The notes under the pieces were generated by a model. It made no database searches. It had not been told where the DNA came from and saw only the letters and a program-made list of their open reading frames with translations. Positions 17,498 through 24,636 of a DNA stretch of 64,000 nt are shown here, in pieces. This DNA comes from Anaerotignum lactatifermentans (lineage in GTDB: Bacteria; Bacillota; Clostridia; Lachnospirales; Anaerotignaceae). The DNA lies in assembly GCF_016902535.1 (NCBI RefSeq), contig NZ_JACSNY010000009.1, positions 38,881 to 102,880 on the forward strand, written 5' to 3'. A program made the translations under genes and the position numbers. Each line of letters begins with the position of its first letter. Position 1 is the stretch's first letter.

Positions 17498-17881
17498 ATG
17501 AAAAAAATTAGTCTAAGGACACTTATGTTTGTTCAAGCCATTGTCGCATTTTGTATTCCTGTATACTATCACTTGATGGTGGTTTACAGGTTGAACTCCA
17601 ATGCGCCGGTGTGGATTGCAATTATTCTTCTGGCTGTTGTAAGTTGGCTGAAAAGAAATTCTGATGTCATGGATGAGTATGCTAAAAAGACTATGCAGAT
17701 CGCAGATGCAATCTGCTTTAAGGTTGCACTTGTCTTTATGGGAATTATTATCTTTCCCTTTTTGCTGCTGGATGGCAATTCTCCATATTTAGCTGGTTAT
17801 CTTTTGACGGGCGGTATTTTTATTTTAGTGCTAGTTCGAGCCATTGTCTTTTACTGGATTGATAAAAACGGGATGGAATAA
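17498..17881 (+). CDS. Small multi-pass membrane protein
   Basis: A 127-residue protein with about four hydrophobic segments (LMFVQAIVAFCIPVYYH, IAIILLAVVSW, ALVFMGIIIFPFLLL, GGIFILVLVRAIVFYW). It resembles the DUF3796/DUF2178-like small membrane proteins commonly encoded with a short HTH regulator. Its function is unknown. The start is the ATG at 17498, after GGAGG. An upstream Met at 17465 lies within the operator. It ends 2 nt before the HTH gene, so the two form one transcript. Confidence 0.65.
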   Translation: MKKISLRTLMFVQAIVAFCIPVYYHLMVVYRLNSNAPVWIAIILLAVVSWLKRNSDVMDEYAKKTMQIADAICFKVALVFMGIIIFPFLLLDGNSPYLAGYLLTGGIFILVLVRAIVFYWIDKNGME

Positions 17882-17883
17882 CA

Positions 17884-18081
17884 ATGTTAAAAACAAAGAT
17901 TAAAGAATATAGAGAAAAAGAAAATATGAAACAAAGTGAGTTAGCCGCATTGATTGGGGTTCGCAGAGAAACAATCGTTCATTTGGAAAATGGGCGATAT
18001 AACCCATCTCTCAAACTGGCAATGGATATTGCGAAAGTCTTTCATACGACGGTGGAAGAGTTGTTTGAATTTACAGACTGA
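17884..18081 (+). CDS. Short XRE/Cro-like regulator (YozG type)
   Basis: A 65-residue single-domain helix-turn-helix protein (LKTKIKEYREKENMKQSELA, then RRETIVHLENGRYNPSLKLAMDIAKVF). It has the classic C-terminal TVEELFEF ending of Firmicute short XRE regulators. Such proteins are usually co-encoded with a membrane protein they regulate. It lies 2 nt after that gene and 8 nt before the SpoIIM-like gene. The palindrome at 17444-17487 is its likely target. Confidence 0.85.
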   Translation: MLKTKIKEYREKENMKQSELAALIGVRRETIVHLENGRYNPSLKLAMDIAKVFHTTVEELFEFTD

Positions 18082-18089
18082 AAGAAGGC

Positions 18090-18683
18090 ATGGGTATGTT
18101 TGGTAAAACAGCAAGATTTTTTGGTAAGCACATCTTAAAATTATTTTTGTTGACACTCGGAGCAATAGTTTTACTTACAATCGTTTTTTTCTATTATTAT
18201 GAACAAAATCCTGCGTATGCAATAGAAGAAATACAATCTTTTAAGGCTACGACTGCTAATCTCATAACCTCAGACAATAAGATTTCTTTCATAGCTCTAT
18301 TTCTTAACAATATCAAAGCAGGAACATTCTATTTACTATTTGGCTTTATTGCACCACTATCTGTCCTTGTGACCGTAATACTGACTAAAAGTTTAGGGGC
18401 CTCACTTGTATATTCGCAAGTAGAAAATTCAATTCCAGCGTGGAAAGGCTTACTGGTTAATGTTCTTCCACACGGCATATTTGAATTATCGGCGGTCTGC
18501 CTTTGCATTTCCGTTGGCCTTTATATTGGTACATATTGGTTTCGAAAAAATAAAGTTTACAGAGGAAAACAACTGATAAAATACACCGTAATATTGTATG
18601 TTTGCCTTGTCTTTCCGCTTATGCTTTTGGCTGCACTTATTGAAGCCTACATTACTCCACAACTTGGGGCCATGTTCTTATGA
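18090..18683 (+). CDS. SpoIIM family membrane protein
   Basis: A 197-residue integral membrane protein with about five hydrophobic helices and the family pattern NNIKAGTFYLLFGFIAPLSV, LVNVLPHGIFELSAV and a final LMLLAALIEAYITPQL. SpoIIM works with SpoIID and SpoIIP in engulfment during sporulation, but many homologues outside sporulation loci are of unknown role. Here the gene sits in a four-gene accessory operon on ICE-A, so a sporulation function is not implied. It reads on from the HTH gene without a promoter. Confidence 0.82.
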   Translation: MGMFGKTARFFGKHILKLFLLTLGAIVLLTIVFFYYYEQNPAYAIEEIQSFKATTANLITSDNKISFIALFLNNIKAGTFYLLFGFIAPLSVLVTVILTKSLGASLVYSQVENSIPAWKGLLVNVLPHGIFELSAVCLCISVGLYIGTYWFRKNKVYRGKQLIKYTVILYVCLVFPLMLLAALIEAYITPQLGAMFL

Positions 18684-18693
18684 GGATGAAATT

Positions 18694-18879
18694 ATGAGTG
18701 AAAATTGGATATTGTGTCCGATATGCGGAAGTAAAACAAGATTGAAAATCCGTGAGGACACTGTGCTTGAAAAATTCCCTCTATATTGCCCAAAATGTAA
18801 ACACGAAACACTGATCGAAGTTCATCAACTGAATATGTCCGTTATCAAAGAGCCAGACGCTAAGACGCAGAGCCGATAA
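18694..18879 (+). CDS. Cys-rich KTR-domain protein
   Basis: A 61-residue protein with two zinc-binding pairs (CPICGSKTRLKIR and CPKCKHETLIEV). The Lys-Thr-Arg after the first pair defines the cysteine-rich KTR family, small proteins often found on Firmicute mobile elements. The function is unknown. The ATG at 18694 is 11 nt after the SpoIIM stop and is preceded by GAGGATG. The stop codon lies inside the terminator stem, marking the operon end. Confidence 0.78.
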   Translation: MSENWILCPICGSKTRLKIREDTVLEKFPLYCPKCKHETLIEVHQLNMSVIKEPDAKTQSR

Positions 18880-18917
18880 CACCGAGGGAAAACCTCGTAG
18901 GTTATCGGCTCTGTTTT
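18869..18917 (+). terminator. Rho-independent terminator of the 17498-18879 operon
   Basis: A 12-bp stem AGAGCCGATAAC/GTTATCGGCTCT (18869-18880 and 18901-18912) with an inner CGAGG/CCTCG stem is followed by GTTTTTA. It overlaps the KTR stop codon. Confidence 0.9.
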
Positions 18918-19004
18918 TATATTCTCAATGATCTGCCCGGCGGCAGAAAAGAAAAAAAACGCCGCGGGGCAGACGGCTTTCTGCGCGCAAAAGCACTTTC
19001 TTCA

Positions 19005-19033
19005 CGGCGGTTCGATTCGAGCCGCCGTTTTTC
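19005..19033 (+). terminator. GC-rich hairpin terminator
   Basis: A CGGCGG/CCGCCG stem extended by GTTCG/CGAG (19005-19027) is followed by TTTTTCTTT. It ends no obvious gene on the + strand and lies in the otherwise gene-poor 18918-19402 stretch. Confidence 0.55.
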
Positions 19034-19078
19034 TTTGCCCTGACAGCTTCCGCGGCGGCATAAAAGGAGGATGCCGCC

Positions 19079-19189
19079 ATGCTGCGCCGGATACTATCCC
19101 CGCCTGATCTGACAAGGATTAGCCGCTCAAAAAAAGCCCGTTCCAGTCGGCGGAGAGGTTCGGCCATGAGTATGAACTATACCATGTAA
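19079..19189 (+). CDS. Possible small basic peptide
   Basis: A 36-codon frame starting at ATG 19079, 8 nt after a strong AAAAGGAGG. The product is very basic (RSKKARSSRRR) with no recognised domain. The good ribosome site is the main support. It may instead be a remnant or a leader. It is followed by a hairpin at 19215-19248. Confidence 0.35.
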   Translation: MLRRILSPPDLTRISRSKKARSSRRRGSAMSMNYTM

Positions 19190-19214
19190 ACAATCTGCAT
19201 ATTACTTGCTATTG

Positions 19215-19248
19215 CGCCCGGTGGGTCTGTGACCTGCCGGGCGATTTT
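19215..19248 (+). terminator. Hairpin terminator
   Basis: A stem CGCCCGGTGGGT with ACCTGCCGGGCG (19215-19243 region, with one wobble and one mismatch) is followed by ATTTTTG. It could end the small frame at 19079-19189. Confidence 0.6.
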
Positions 19249-19402
19249 TGTCGTTTCCTGCGGTCAAGATGGCTGGCCGTTGATTTTCTCAAATTTTCTT
19301 CAAAAAGGAGGCGCTTAGCGGGCAGAACACGCTCTCGCAGGATTGGTAGTAGCGGAAAGGGAGAGAACCACCTGATCCCCCCATGGAAAGGGGGTGAAAC
19401 TG

Positions 19403-19834
19403 ATGGAATCTGACCCCCGCGACTATGGCGAGCAATGCCGGTTCGATGCTTTTTGCAAGAAGGTATTGCGAAACGAGGCCAGAGCCTACCTGCGGAACAT
19501 GAAACGCCAAAGAGAGCGTGAAGCCTTCTTTAGCGACTTGTCCCAGGCGGAACTGGACAAGCTCTGCGTCGTGGATCGTTACCCCAGCGACAGCATTGTG
19601 TTCTCGTCGCACGGCTACGATCTACATATCGACAACGAGCTTGTGGCCGAGGCTTTCTCCGCTTTGCCGCAGATGGAGCAGAGCATTTTGATTTTGCACT
19701 GCACCCTGGACCTGGCAGATGGAGAGATCGGCAATCTCGTTGGGATGTCCCGGAGCGCCGTTCAGCGGCACCGGACGAAGGCGCTGCAGGAGCTGCGCGA
19801 AGCATTGTCGGCGCTGATGCCGAAAGGAGGCTGA
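19403..19834 (+). CDS. ICE sigma-70-like factor
   Basis: A 143-residue protein. Its N-terminal region resembles sigma region 2 (RFDAFCKKVLRNEARAYLR) and its C-terminal part is a sigma-4-like helix-turn-helix (FSALPQMEQSILILHCTLDLAD, then EIGNLVGMSRSAVQRHRTKALQ). Tn916/Tn1549-type elements encode such small factors near xis/int, probably to switch on excision or transfer. The start was placed at the ATG at 19403, 6-7 nt after AAAGGGGGTG. A GTG at 19394 sits inside that site. A paralogue lies at 30125 in the tet(W) element. Confidence 0.82.
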   Translation: MESDPRDYGEQCRFDAFCKKVLRNEARAYLRNMKRQREREAFFSDLSQAELDKLCVVDRYPSDSIVFSSHGYDLHIDNELVAEAFSALPQMEQSILILHCTLDLADGEIGNLVGMSRSAVQRHRTKALQELREALSALMPKGG

Positions 19835-19839
19835 GGAAG

Positions 19840-20073
19840 ATGACAGAGCCCATCCACAAGGGAAAGGACCTGCCGCCCGTTTGGGTGATCCATGCGGCCT
19901 CCAGCGGTGACAGCGAGGCCATGGAGCAAGTGCTGCGGTACTACGACGACTATATGAGTCGCCTGTGTACCCGTACGCTCTATGACAAGGACGGAACCCC
20001 TCATGTGTGCGTGGATACCCACATGAAACGCTGTCTGGAAATCCGACTGATCCGGGCTGTGATGCGCGCCTGA
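19840..20073 (+). CDS. HTH_16-type conjugative transposon protein
   Basis: A 77-residue protein of the small helix-turn-helix family paired with ICE sigma factors (VIHAASSGDSEAMEQVLRYYDDYMSRL). It ends in MKRCLEIRLIRAVM. It lies 5 nt after the sigma gene with AGGCTGAGGAAG upstream, the same two-gene pair as 30125-30752. It likely helps regulate excision or transfer. The following 20074-20518 stretch holds no gene I can support. Confidence 0.78.
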   Translation: MTEPIHKGKDLPPVWVIHAASSGDSEAMEQVLRYYDDYMSRLCTRTLYDKDGTPHVCVDTHMKRCLEIRLIRAVMRA

Positions 20074-20518
20074 TCCTTTCCGCTCTGGCAGAAAGCAAGC
20101 GGCTTACCCTTTCCTCCTTTGCCGATGCCAGGGCCACCCCACCTTGACAAAGAAAGCCTTCGGGCAGCATAAGGCAGACGGATACGATCTGTCTGTGTGG
20201 AGCTGGTCGGCCGGTGCGCCATGACCCTGTTGCAAGTCCGCAGGACGGGACCCCTACTAAACAGGTGAGCGACAAAATCAGGCCGTAAAACAGGTGTGGC
20301 AGCCTGTGGGCGAGGATGCACAGACAGGATAATGAGACTCCCGCGTTGAACGCCCTCAAAGCATTGCGCGGCGCACCCATCAGCATGGGCCGGGGTGAGA
20401 TTCCCGTGGAGCTGCGGCCAGCAGCCATCCGTTTTTTGCCTCTTTTATTTTCAGATAAATCTTCTGCTTTTCTGTTTACGGATAGTTCGTAAACTTTCCA
20501 TTAGCAGCAGACAAACCC

Positions 20519-20582
20519 GAAACGGCGCGGTACAATGAGGGTGGAAGTTATGAATGAACACCTCATTGCGTGCCGTTTCTGA
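20519..20582 (+). promoter_or_regulatory. Palindromic leader with short peptide upstream of xis
   Basis: GAAACGGC (20519-20526) and CAATGAGG (20533-20540) are mirrored by CCTCATTG (20561-20568) and GCCGTTTC (20572-20579). A -10-like TACAAT sits at 20531-20536. Within the structure an 11-codon frame (ATG 20550 to TGA 20582, preceded by GAGGGTGG) ends just before the excisionase. The arrangement suggests operator or leader-peptide control of xis-int. This is inference from the layout. A separate GTTTACG/CGTAAAC repeat is at 20474-20494. Confidence 0.5.
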
Positions 20583-20599
20583 CAGGAAAGGAGGCTGCT

Positions 20600-20806
20600 G
20601 TGTCAGAGATTCAGAACGGTACGGAGAAAAGGCCTTTGGAGTGCCGCACCTATACGGTCAATGAGGTTGCCCGTATATTAGGCGTCAGTCGGACACAGGC
20701 ATACCGCCTTGTGCAGGAGGGCCTTTTCAAAAGCGTACGAATTGGTAACGCCATACGAATTCCCAAACGGTCGTTTGACAAGTGGCTGGAGCCGCTTGAC
20801 CTGTGA
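20600..20806 (+). CDS. xis: Excisionase-type HTH protein
   Basis: A 68-residue DNA-binding protein with the excisionase HTH pattern (YTVNEVARILGVSRTQAYRLVQEG, then VRIGNAIRIPKRSFDKWL). It would bend DNA at the ICE ends and bias the integrase toward excision. The start is the GTG at 20600, 5 nt after AAAGGAGG. An upstream ATG at 20570 overlaps that site. It lies 21 nt before the integrase, the usual xis-int order. Confidence 0.85.
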   Translation: MSEIQNGTEKRPLECRTYTVNEVARILGVSRTQAYRLVQEGLFKSVRIGNAIRIPKRSFDKWLEPLDL

Positions 20807-20827
20807 CACAAGAAAGGAAGGTTCGTT

Positions 20828-22222
20828 ATGGCATCCATTATCAAAAGAAAGAAAAACTATTCTATTGTTTATACCTATGTGGACGAGAACGGCGAAACCA
20901 AGCAGAAATGGGAAACCCGCACTTCCTACCAGGAGGCATTGAAACGCAAGGCAGAGATTGAGAGCCAGAAAAGCTCCAACTCCTTCCTTCCGCCCACCAA
21001 TCAGAATATTGCGGAGTTCCTGTCGGACTTCGTCTCCCTCTACGGCGAAAAGCGGTGGGGTGTGTCCATGTATGACAGCCAGAACTCGCTGATTGCCAAC
21101 TACATCAACCCCATCATCGGGGATATGAAGGTGCAGGACATCACCACGCGGGTGGTGGACAAGTACATCCAGACCTTGCAGAAAACCCCTGCAGTGAACA
21201 CCAGGACACACCACGCCAAAACGGAGTTTGTCACCAACGCTACCATCGAAAAGATCATCAAACTTCTCCGCTGTGCATTCAAGCAGGCGGTTCGGTGGGA
21301 ACTGGTTGCAAAGAATCCCTTTGACAATGTGGTGCTGCCCAAAGTGGAATACAAGAAGCGGGACATCTGGACAGCCGATATGATCCGCACCGCCCTGGAC
21401 CAGTGTACGGATAGCAAGCTCTATGTGGCAATGAACCTGGCCTTTGCCTGTTCGCTGCGCATGGGTGAGATTCTGGGGCTGACCTGGAGCAATGTTCACA
21501 TCTCCGATGAAGAAATCGCTGATGACAACGCTTATGTCTATATCGACAAGGAGCTGGCGCGGGCCTCCAAGCGGGCCATTGAGATGCTGGGGCAAAAGGA
21601 CATCTACCATGTGTTCACGCCGCTGTTTCCCAACACCAGCACCAGGATCATCCTGAAGAAGCCCAAGACCGATTCCAGCATCCGCAAGGTGTGGCTGCCC
21701 AAGACCCTGGCTTACATCCTGCGGGAATGGAAATCCGCGCAAGACGAGCTGCGGGCGCTGCTCCGCGACGAGTATCAGGACTACGATTTGGTGGTGGCAC
21801 TGGCCAATGGCCGCCCCTGTGAGGACCGTATCATCCTGAAGTCGTTTGAGAAGCTGCGGGAGAAAGCAGGGCTTCCCAAAGTGGTCTTTCACTCCCTGCG
21901 TCATTCCAGTACCACCTATAAGCTGAAGCTCAACCATGGCGACCTGAAGGCCACCCAGGGCGATACGGGCCACGCTCAGATCGACATGATCACCAGCGTG
22001 TATGCGCACATTCTGGACGAGGACCGCAAGATCAACGCCCAGAAGTTTGAGAGCGCCTTCTATGCCAATCCTGACCTGCGTTCGGTTCGGCCCCCGGAGG
22101 AACCGAAGGAACCGGCACCCGCCACATTGGATTTGGAGGCCCTGGTAGAACAGCTTCGCAAGTCGCCGGAACTGGCCAACACACTGGCTGCATTGCTGGC
22201 GTCGGCCCCATCCGAAAAATAG
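20828..22222 (+). CDS. int: Tyrosine integrase of ICE-A
   Basis: A 464-residue phage-type site-specific recombinase. It has an N-terminal arm-binding domain (SIIKRKKNYSIVYTYVDENG) and a core-binding SAM-like domain (about 60-170). The C-terminal catalytic domain carries Arg about 211 (CSLRMGEI), HSLRH at about 353-357, His in GDTGHAQ and the nucleophilic Tyr about 391 (TSVYAHIL). It would insert and excise ICE-A through attachment sites. It is the last ICE-A gene, reading toward the tRNA-Arg 3' end about 190 nt away, as in many elements that use tRNA genes. A Pro/Ala-rich tail follows the catalytic Tyr. Confidence 0.92.
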   Translation: MASIIKRKKNYSIVYTYVDENGETKQKWETRTSYQEALKRKAEIESQKSSNSFLPPTNQNIAEFLSDFVSLYGEKRWGVSMYDSQNSLIANYINPIIGDMKVQDITTRVVDKYIQTLQKTPAVNTRTHHAKTEFVTNATIEKIIKLLRCAFKQAVRWELVAKNPFDNVVLPKVEYKKRDIWTADMIRTALDQCTDSKLYVAMNLAFACSLRMGEILGLTWSNVHISDEEIADDNAYVYIDKELARASKRAIEMLGQKDIYHVFTPLFPNTSTRIILKKPKTDSSIRKVWLPKTLAYILREWKSAQDELRALLRDEYQDYDLVVALANGRPCEDRIILKSFEKLREKAGLPKVVFHSLRHSSTTYKLKLNHGDLKATQGDTGHAQIDMITSVYAHILDEDRKINAQKFESAFYANPDLRSVRPPEEPKEPAPATLDLEALVEQLRKSPELANTLAALLASAPSEK

Positions 22223-22369
22223 GGCGGAAAAATCGTATTAGCAAATCGGCGTTTTTTATTAGCAAGGCCGGAAAAATAGTTCGAAGCCAATTAGCAGGCA
22301 TACAGCGGAAAATGTATAAAATTGTTCCGGCGGAGCGGCAAAAACGCTCCAATGAAATGATAACAAAAA

Positions 22370-22410
22370 ACCGCTGTAAACCATCAAAAAACGGCTTACA
22401 GCGGTCATTT
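22370..22410. terminator. Bidirectional terminator between ICE-A and tRNA-Arg
   Basis: The stem ACCGCTGTAA/TTACAGCGGT (22370-22379 and 22396-22405) is followed by CATTTTT on the + strand. On the minus strand it is followed by a run of T's, so it would also end the leftward tRNA transcript. Confidence 0.8.
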
Positions 22411-22414
22411 TTGG

Positions 22415-22488
22415 CACCCCCGGCTGGGTTCGAACCAGTGGCCTGTCGCTTAGGAGGCGACCGCTCTATCCAACTGAGCTACGGGGGC
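22415..22488 (-). tRNA. tRNA-Arg (anticodon CCT)
   Basis: Read on the minus strand: a 7-bp acceptor stem GCCCCCG/CGGGGGT, TAGCTCAGTTGGA in the D arm, and an anticodon stem GTCGC/GCGAC around the loop CTCCTAA. The anticodon is CCT, which decodes AGG. A GTTCGAACC T-loop and a G discriminator complete it. CCA is not encoded. It appears intact and is the likely chromosomal anchor for the flanking elements. Confidence 0.93.
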
Positions 22489-22788
22489 TTATACAGAAAA
22501 TATTCAATTTTACAGGGCTCCAGGATTCGAACGATTCGATTTTTAGGAGTATGGCGTGCCGCTTGGTACATCGTCCGTTTCATAATTTGCCTTGTTGTTT
22601 TATCCGAAATTGTATTGCCTGGTTACTGGTCAATCTGCATAAAAATCCCTGTGATGCCGCCTCGTGACGGGGCGTTCAGAAAGTCAAATTAGCAAATTCT
22701 TAGCAGGAATGGTGTCTGACAGGGCCTTTCCCATCAGGGAAACCGGGCAGGTATGGGCAAAATGCCGACAAGAAACGGGAGGCAGATT

Positions 22789-22992
22789 ATGAGTGCATCG
22801 GGCGGAAAGCAGACGCCGAAAAACAGAACCTATACCGTGGAGGACATAGCCGCTATCCTCGGCATTGGAAAATCCTCTGCCTATAAGCTCGCAAACTCCG
22901 GCGAGTTTCAGACGATCCGGATTGGAAACATGATCCGCATTTCCAGAAAATCCTTTGAGGATTGGCTGGGGATGGAGGACAACGAGGAGTAA
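22789..22992 (+). CDS. Excisionase/MerR-like HTH protein
   Basis: A 67-residue HTH_17-type DNA-binding protein (YTVEDIAAILGIGKSSAYKLANSG, then IRIGNMIRISRKSFEDWLG). It is similar in layout to Xis at 20600 but is encoded at the start of ICE-B ahead of the replication gene. The ATG at 22789 follows GGGAGGCAG. It may control the ICE-B transfer operon or replication. The stretch 22489-22788 otherwise holds only the repeats near 22688 and a tRNA-like fragment at about 22513. Confidence 0.75.
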   Translation: MSASGGKQTPKNRTYTVEDIAAILGIGKSSAYKLANSGEFQTIRIGNMIRISRKSFEDWLGMEDNEE

Positions 22993-23251
22993 GTAATGAG
23001 CAACTGAATACAGACCGGCCATCTGCCGGAGCAACGCCATAGGTTACACAAACCTGTGGCGTTTTTTATGCCCTGCCGAGGGTGCATGAAACTGTATGAA
23101 TACGGGTGGGAAATACCCTGTTTTTTTGCCTGTGGGCGGCGAAAGTGAAACCTCCCATATTCTTTCCCTCATGGGAGGCGGGGTGGTGATACAGGGTCGA
23201 AAATCCGCCGAAACGAACACTTTTCAAAACCGAAGGAAGGAGGTATCCAAT

Positions 23252-24151
23252 ATGGCGGTATTCCGCATTGAGAAAACCCGTGATTATACGGTGATGTCCA
23301 ACCACCACCTGCGGGACAAGTCGCTCTCGCTGAAAGCGAAGGACCTTCTCTCCCTCATGCTCTCCTTGCCGGAGGAATGGGACTATACCACCAAGGGGCT
23401 GGCTCGGATCTGCAAAGATGGCGTTGACAGCATCTGCGCCGGGGTGCGGGAGCTGGAGGAACACGGCTATGTGATCCGCCAGCGGGTCCGCAACGCAAAC
23501 GGTCAGCTCGGCGCCATCGAGTACACGATCCTGGAGCAGCCCAGACCGCCGGAACCTAAACCGGGAAAACCTGAACGGGAAAATCCAGTCTTGGATAATC
23601 CTGAACAGGCTTTACCTGTCTTGGCAGAACCTGAACAGGAAAACCCCGCACAATTAAATACTAAAGAATCAAGTAAAGATAAATCAAAAAAAGATTTATC
23701 AAGTACGGAAGGATCAAATCCTATCCTATCAAGCCCCCAAACCCCCAGGGGCCCGGATAGGGCCGGACGGGATTGGATGTGGGAGCGAGAGAGCTATCGG
23801 GAATTGATTTTGGAGAACATCGAGTATGACTATCTCATCCAGAACCACCAGCTTGACCGGGACCGTTTGGATGAACTGGTGGAGCTCATGGTGGACACGG
23901 TGTGCTCCAACCGGGAGATGATCCGTATTGCTGGGGACGACTACCCGGCGGAGGTGGTCAAGTCCCGGTTCCTGAAGCTGAACAGTTCCCACATCGAGTA
24001 TGTGCTGGACCGGATGCGGGAGAACACCACCTATGTCCGCAATATCAAGAAATACCTGCTGGCCGCTTTGTATAACGCCCCGGCCACCATCGACAGCTAC
24101 TACACTTCCCTGGTGAGCCACGATATGTACGGCGGCGGAGATCGGAGGTGA
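23252..24151 (+). CDS. Replication initiator-like protein (RepA_N with DUF6017-type C-terminus)
   Basis: A 299-residue protein. Its N-terminal winged-helix domain (FRIEKTRDYTVMSNHHLRD, SLSLKAKDLLSLML, DGVDSICAGVRELEEHGYV) matches the RepA_N/helix-turn-helix initiators of Tn1549-like ICEs. A Pro/Glu/Asn-rich linker contains three similar segments. A C-terminal helical region (ELVELMVDTVCSN and RENTTYVRNIKKYLLAALYN) corresponds to DUF6017. It probably starts intracellular replication of the excised ICE. The start is the ATG at 23252, after AAGGAGGT. Upstream in-frame Mets lack a ribosome site. Confidence 0.82.
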   Translation: MAVFRIEKTRDYTVMSNHHLRDKSLSLKAKDLLSLMLSLPEEWDYTTKGLARICKDGVDSICAGVRELEEHGYVIRQRVRNANGQLGAIEYTILEQPRPPEPKPGKPERENPVLDNPEQALPVLAEPEQENPAQLNTKESSKDKSKKDLSSTEGSNPILSSPQTPRGPDRAGRDWMWERESYRELILENIEYDYLIQNHQLDRDRLDELVELMVDTVCSNREMIRIAGDDYPAEVVKSRFLKLNSSHIEYVLDRMRENTTYVRNIKKYLLAALYNAPATIDSYYTSLVSHDMYGGGDRR

Positions 24152-24156
24152 TGTGC

Positions 24157-24636
24157 GTGCAGGAAGAAATCACCCAGGGCGTGGTCTCCCTCTCGGTGGA
24201 GACCGGCAAGATGACGGCGGACCTGCTCCAAAAAGCCGTGAAGAAGGTGCTGGATGAGATGCAGAAGAAGCCATCCCAGCGCAGCTTACACCAGGGAAAA
24301 CAGACCCTGCACCAGCTCAAACAGCATGGGGCCTCCCTGACCAACATTGAGATCACCGAACAGAACATTAAGGCGTTTTCGGCGGTGGCGAAAAAGTATG
24401 ACATCGACTATGCCCTGAAAAAGGACCCCACCACGGAGCCCCCGCATTACTATGTGTTCTTCAAGGCGAAGGATAAGGACCAGCTCCAGCCGGCCTTTAA
24501 GGAGTTCACCGCCATGACCCTGGGCCGGGAGAAGCGCCCCACCATCCGGGAGCGGCTGGCCCAGGCCCAGGAACAGGCCAAGACCCAGCACCGCCAGCGG
24601 GAGAAGGTCAAGACCAAGGACCGGGAGGTGACGTGA
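24157..24636 (+). CDS. pcfB: PcfB family protein (DUF3801)
   Basis: A 159-residue soluble protein of the PcfB/DUF3801 family (QEEITQGVVSLSVETGKMTADLL, then HGASLTNIEITEQNIKAF). In the enterococcal pCF10 system, PcfB works with the coupling protein PcfC to bring substrate to the channel. The tail KRPTIRERLAQAQEQA resembles the ends of the 5856 and 6405 products. I chose the GTG at 24157, 8 nt after CGGAGG, over an ATG at 24151 that is only 2 nt away from it. It overlaps the VirD4 start. Confidence 0.82.
   Translation: MQEEITQGVVSLSVETGKMTADLLQKAVKKVLDEMQKKPSQRSLHQGKQTLHQLKQHGASLTNIEITEQNIKAFSAVAKKYDIDYALKKDPTTEPPHYYVFFKAKDKDQLQPAFKEFTAMTLGREKRPTIRERLAQAQEQAKTQHRQREKVKTKDREVT

Larger units (their letters stand above)
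1..22320. mobile_element. ICE-A, Tn1549/CTn-like integrative conjugative element (left end outside window)
   Basis: The order NlpC/P60, DUF4315, DUF4366, topB and ArdA, then relaxase/MobC, sigma, HTH, excisionase and tyrosine integrase, is the familiar end half of Tn1549-type ICEs. The type IV secretion core (VirD4, VirB6, VirB4) would lie to the left and is not in view. The right end is placed between the integrase stop (22222) and the tRNA-Arg gene by the integrase-side repeats near 22237-22297, so it is approximate. Cargo occupies 8859-14842 and perhaps 17498-18879. Confidence 0.8.
22237..22707. repeat. ATTAGCAA-type repeats flanking the tRNA (candidate integrase arm sites)
   Basis: Copies of ATTAGCAA occur at 22237-22244 and 22258-22265, with ATTAGCAG at 22290-22297, all between the integrase stop and the tRNA. 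ATTAGCAA recurs at 22688-22695 and TTAGCAGG at 22700-22707, beyond the tRNA. Short direct repeats next to an integrase are typical arm-type binding sites. Finding them on both sides of one tRNA suggests the abutting ends of two related elements. Confidence 0.5.

Noticed and set aside
18090..18683. SpoIIM-like gene as proof of chromosomal sporulation locus
   Set aside because: Its neighbours are a short XRE gene and a mobile-element-type KTR protein between ICE mobilization and integration genes.
20074..20518. Small coding frames or a structured RNA between the HTH_16 gene and the xis leader
   Set aside because: No frame has a good ribosome site and domain, and beyond a GTTTACG/CGTAAAC repeat I see no defined fold.
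22789..22992. Excisionase of ICE-B
   Set aside because: It has the right fold, but no integrase is beside it and it precedes the replication gene. A regulator is equally likely, so I left it as an HTH protein.
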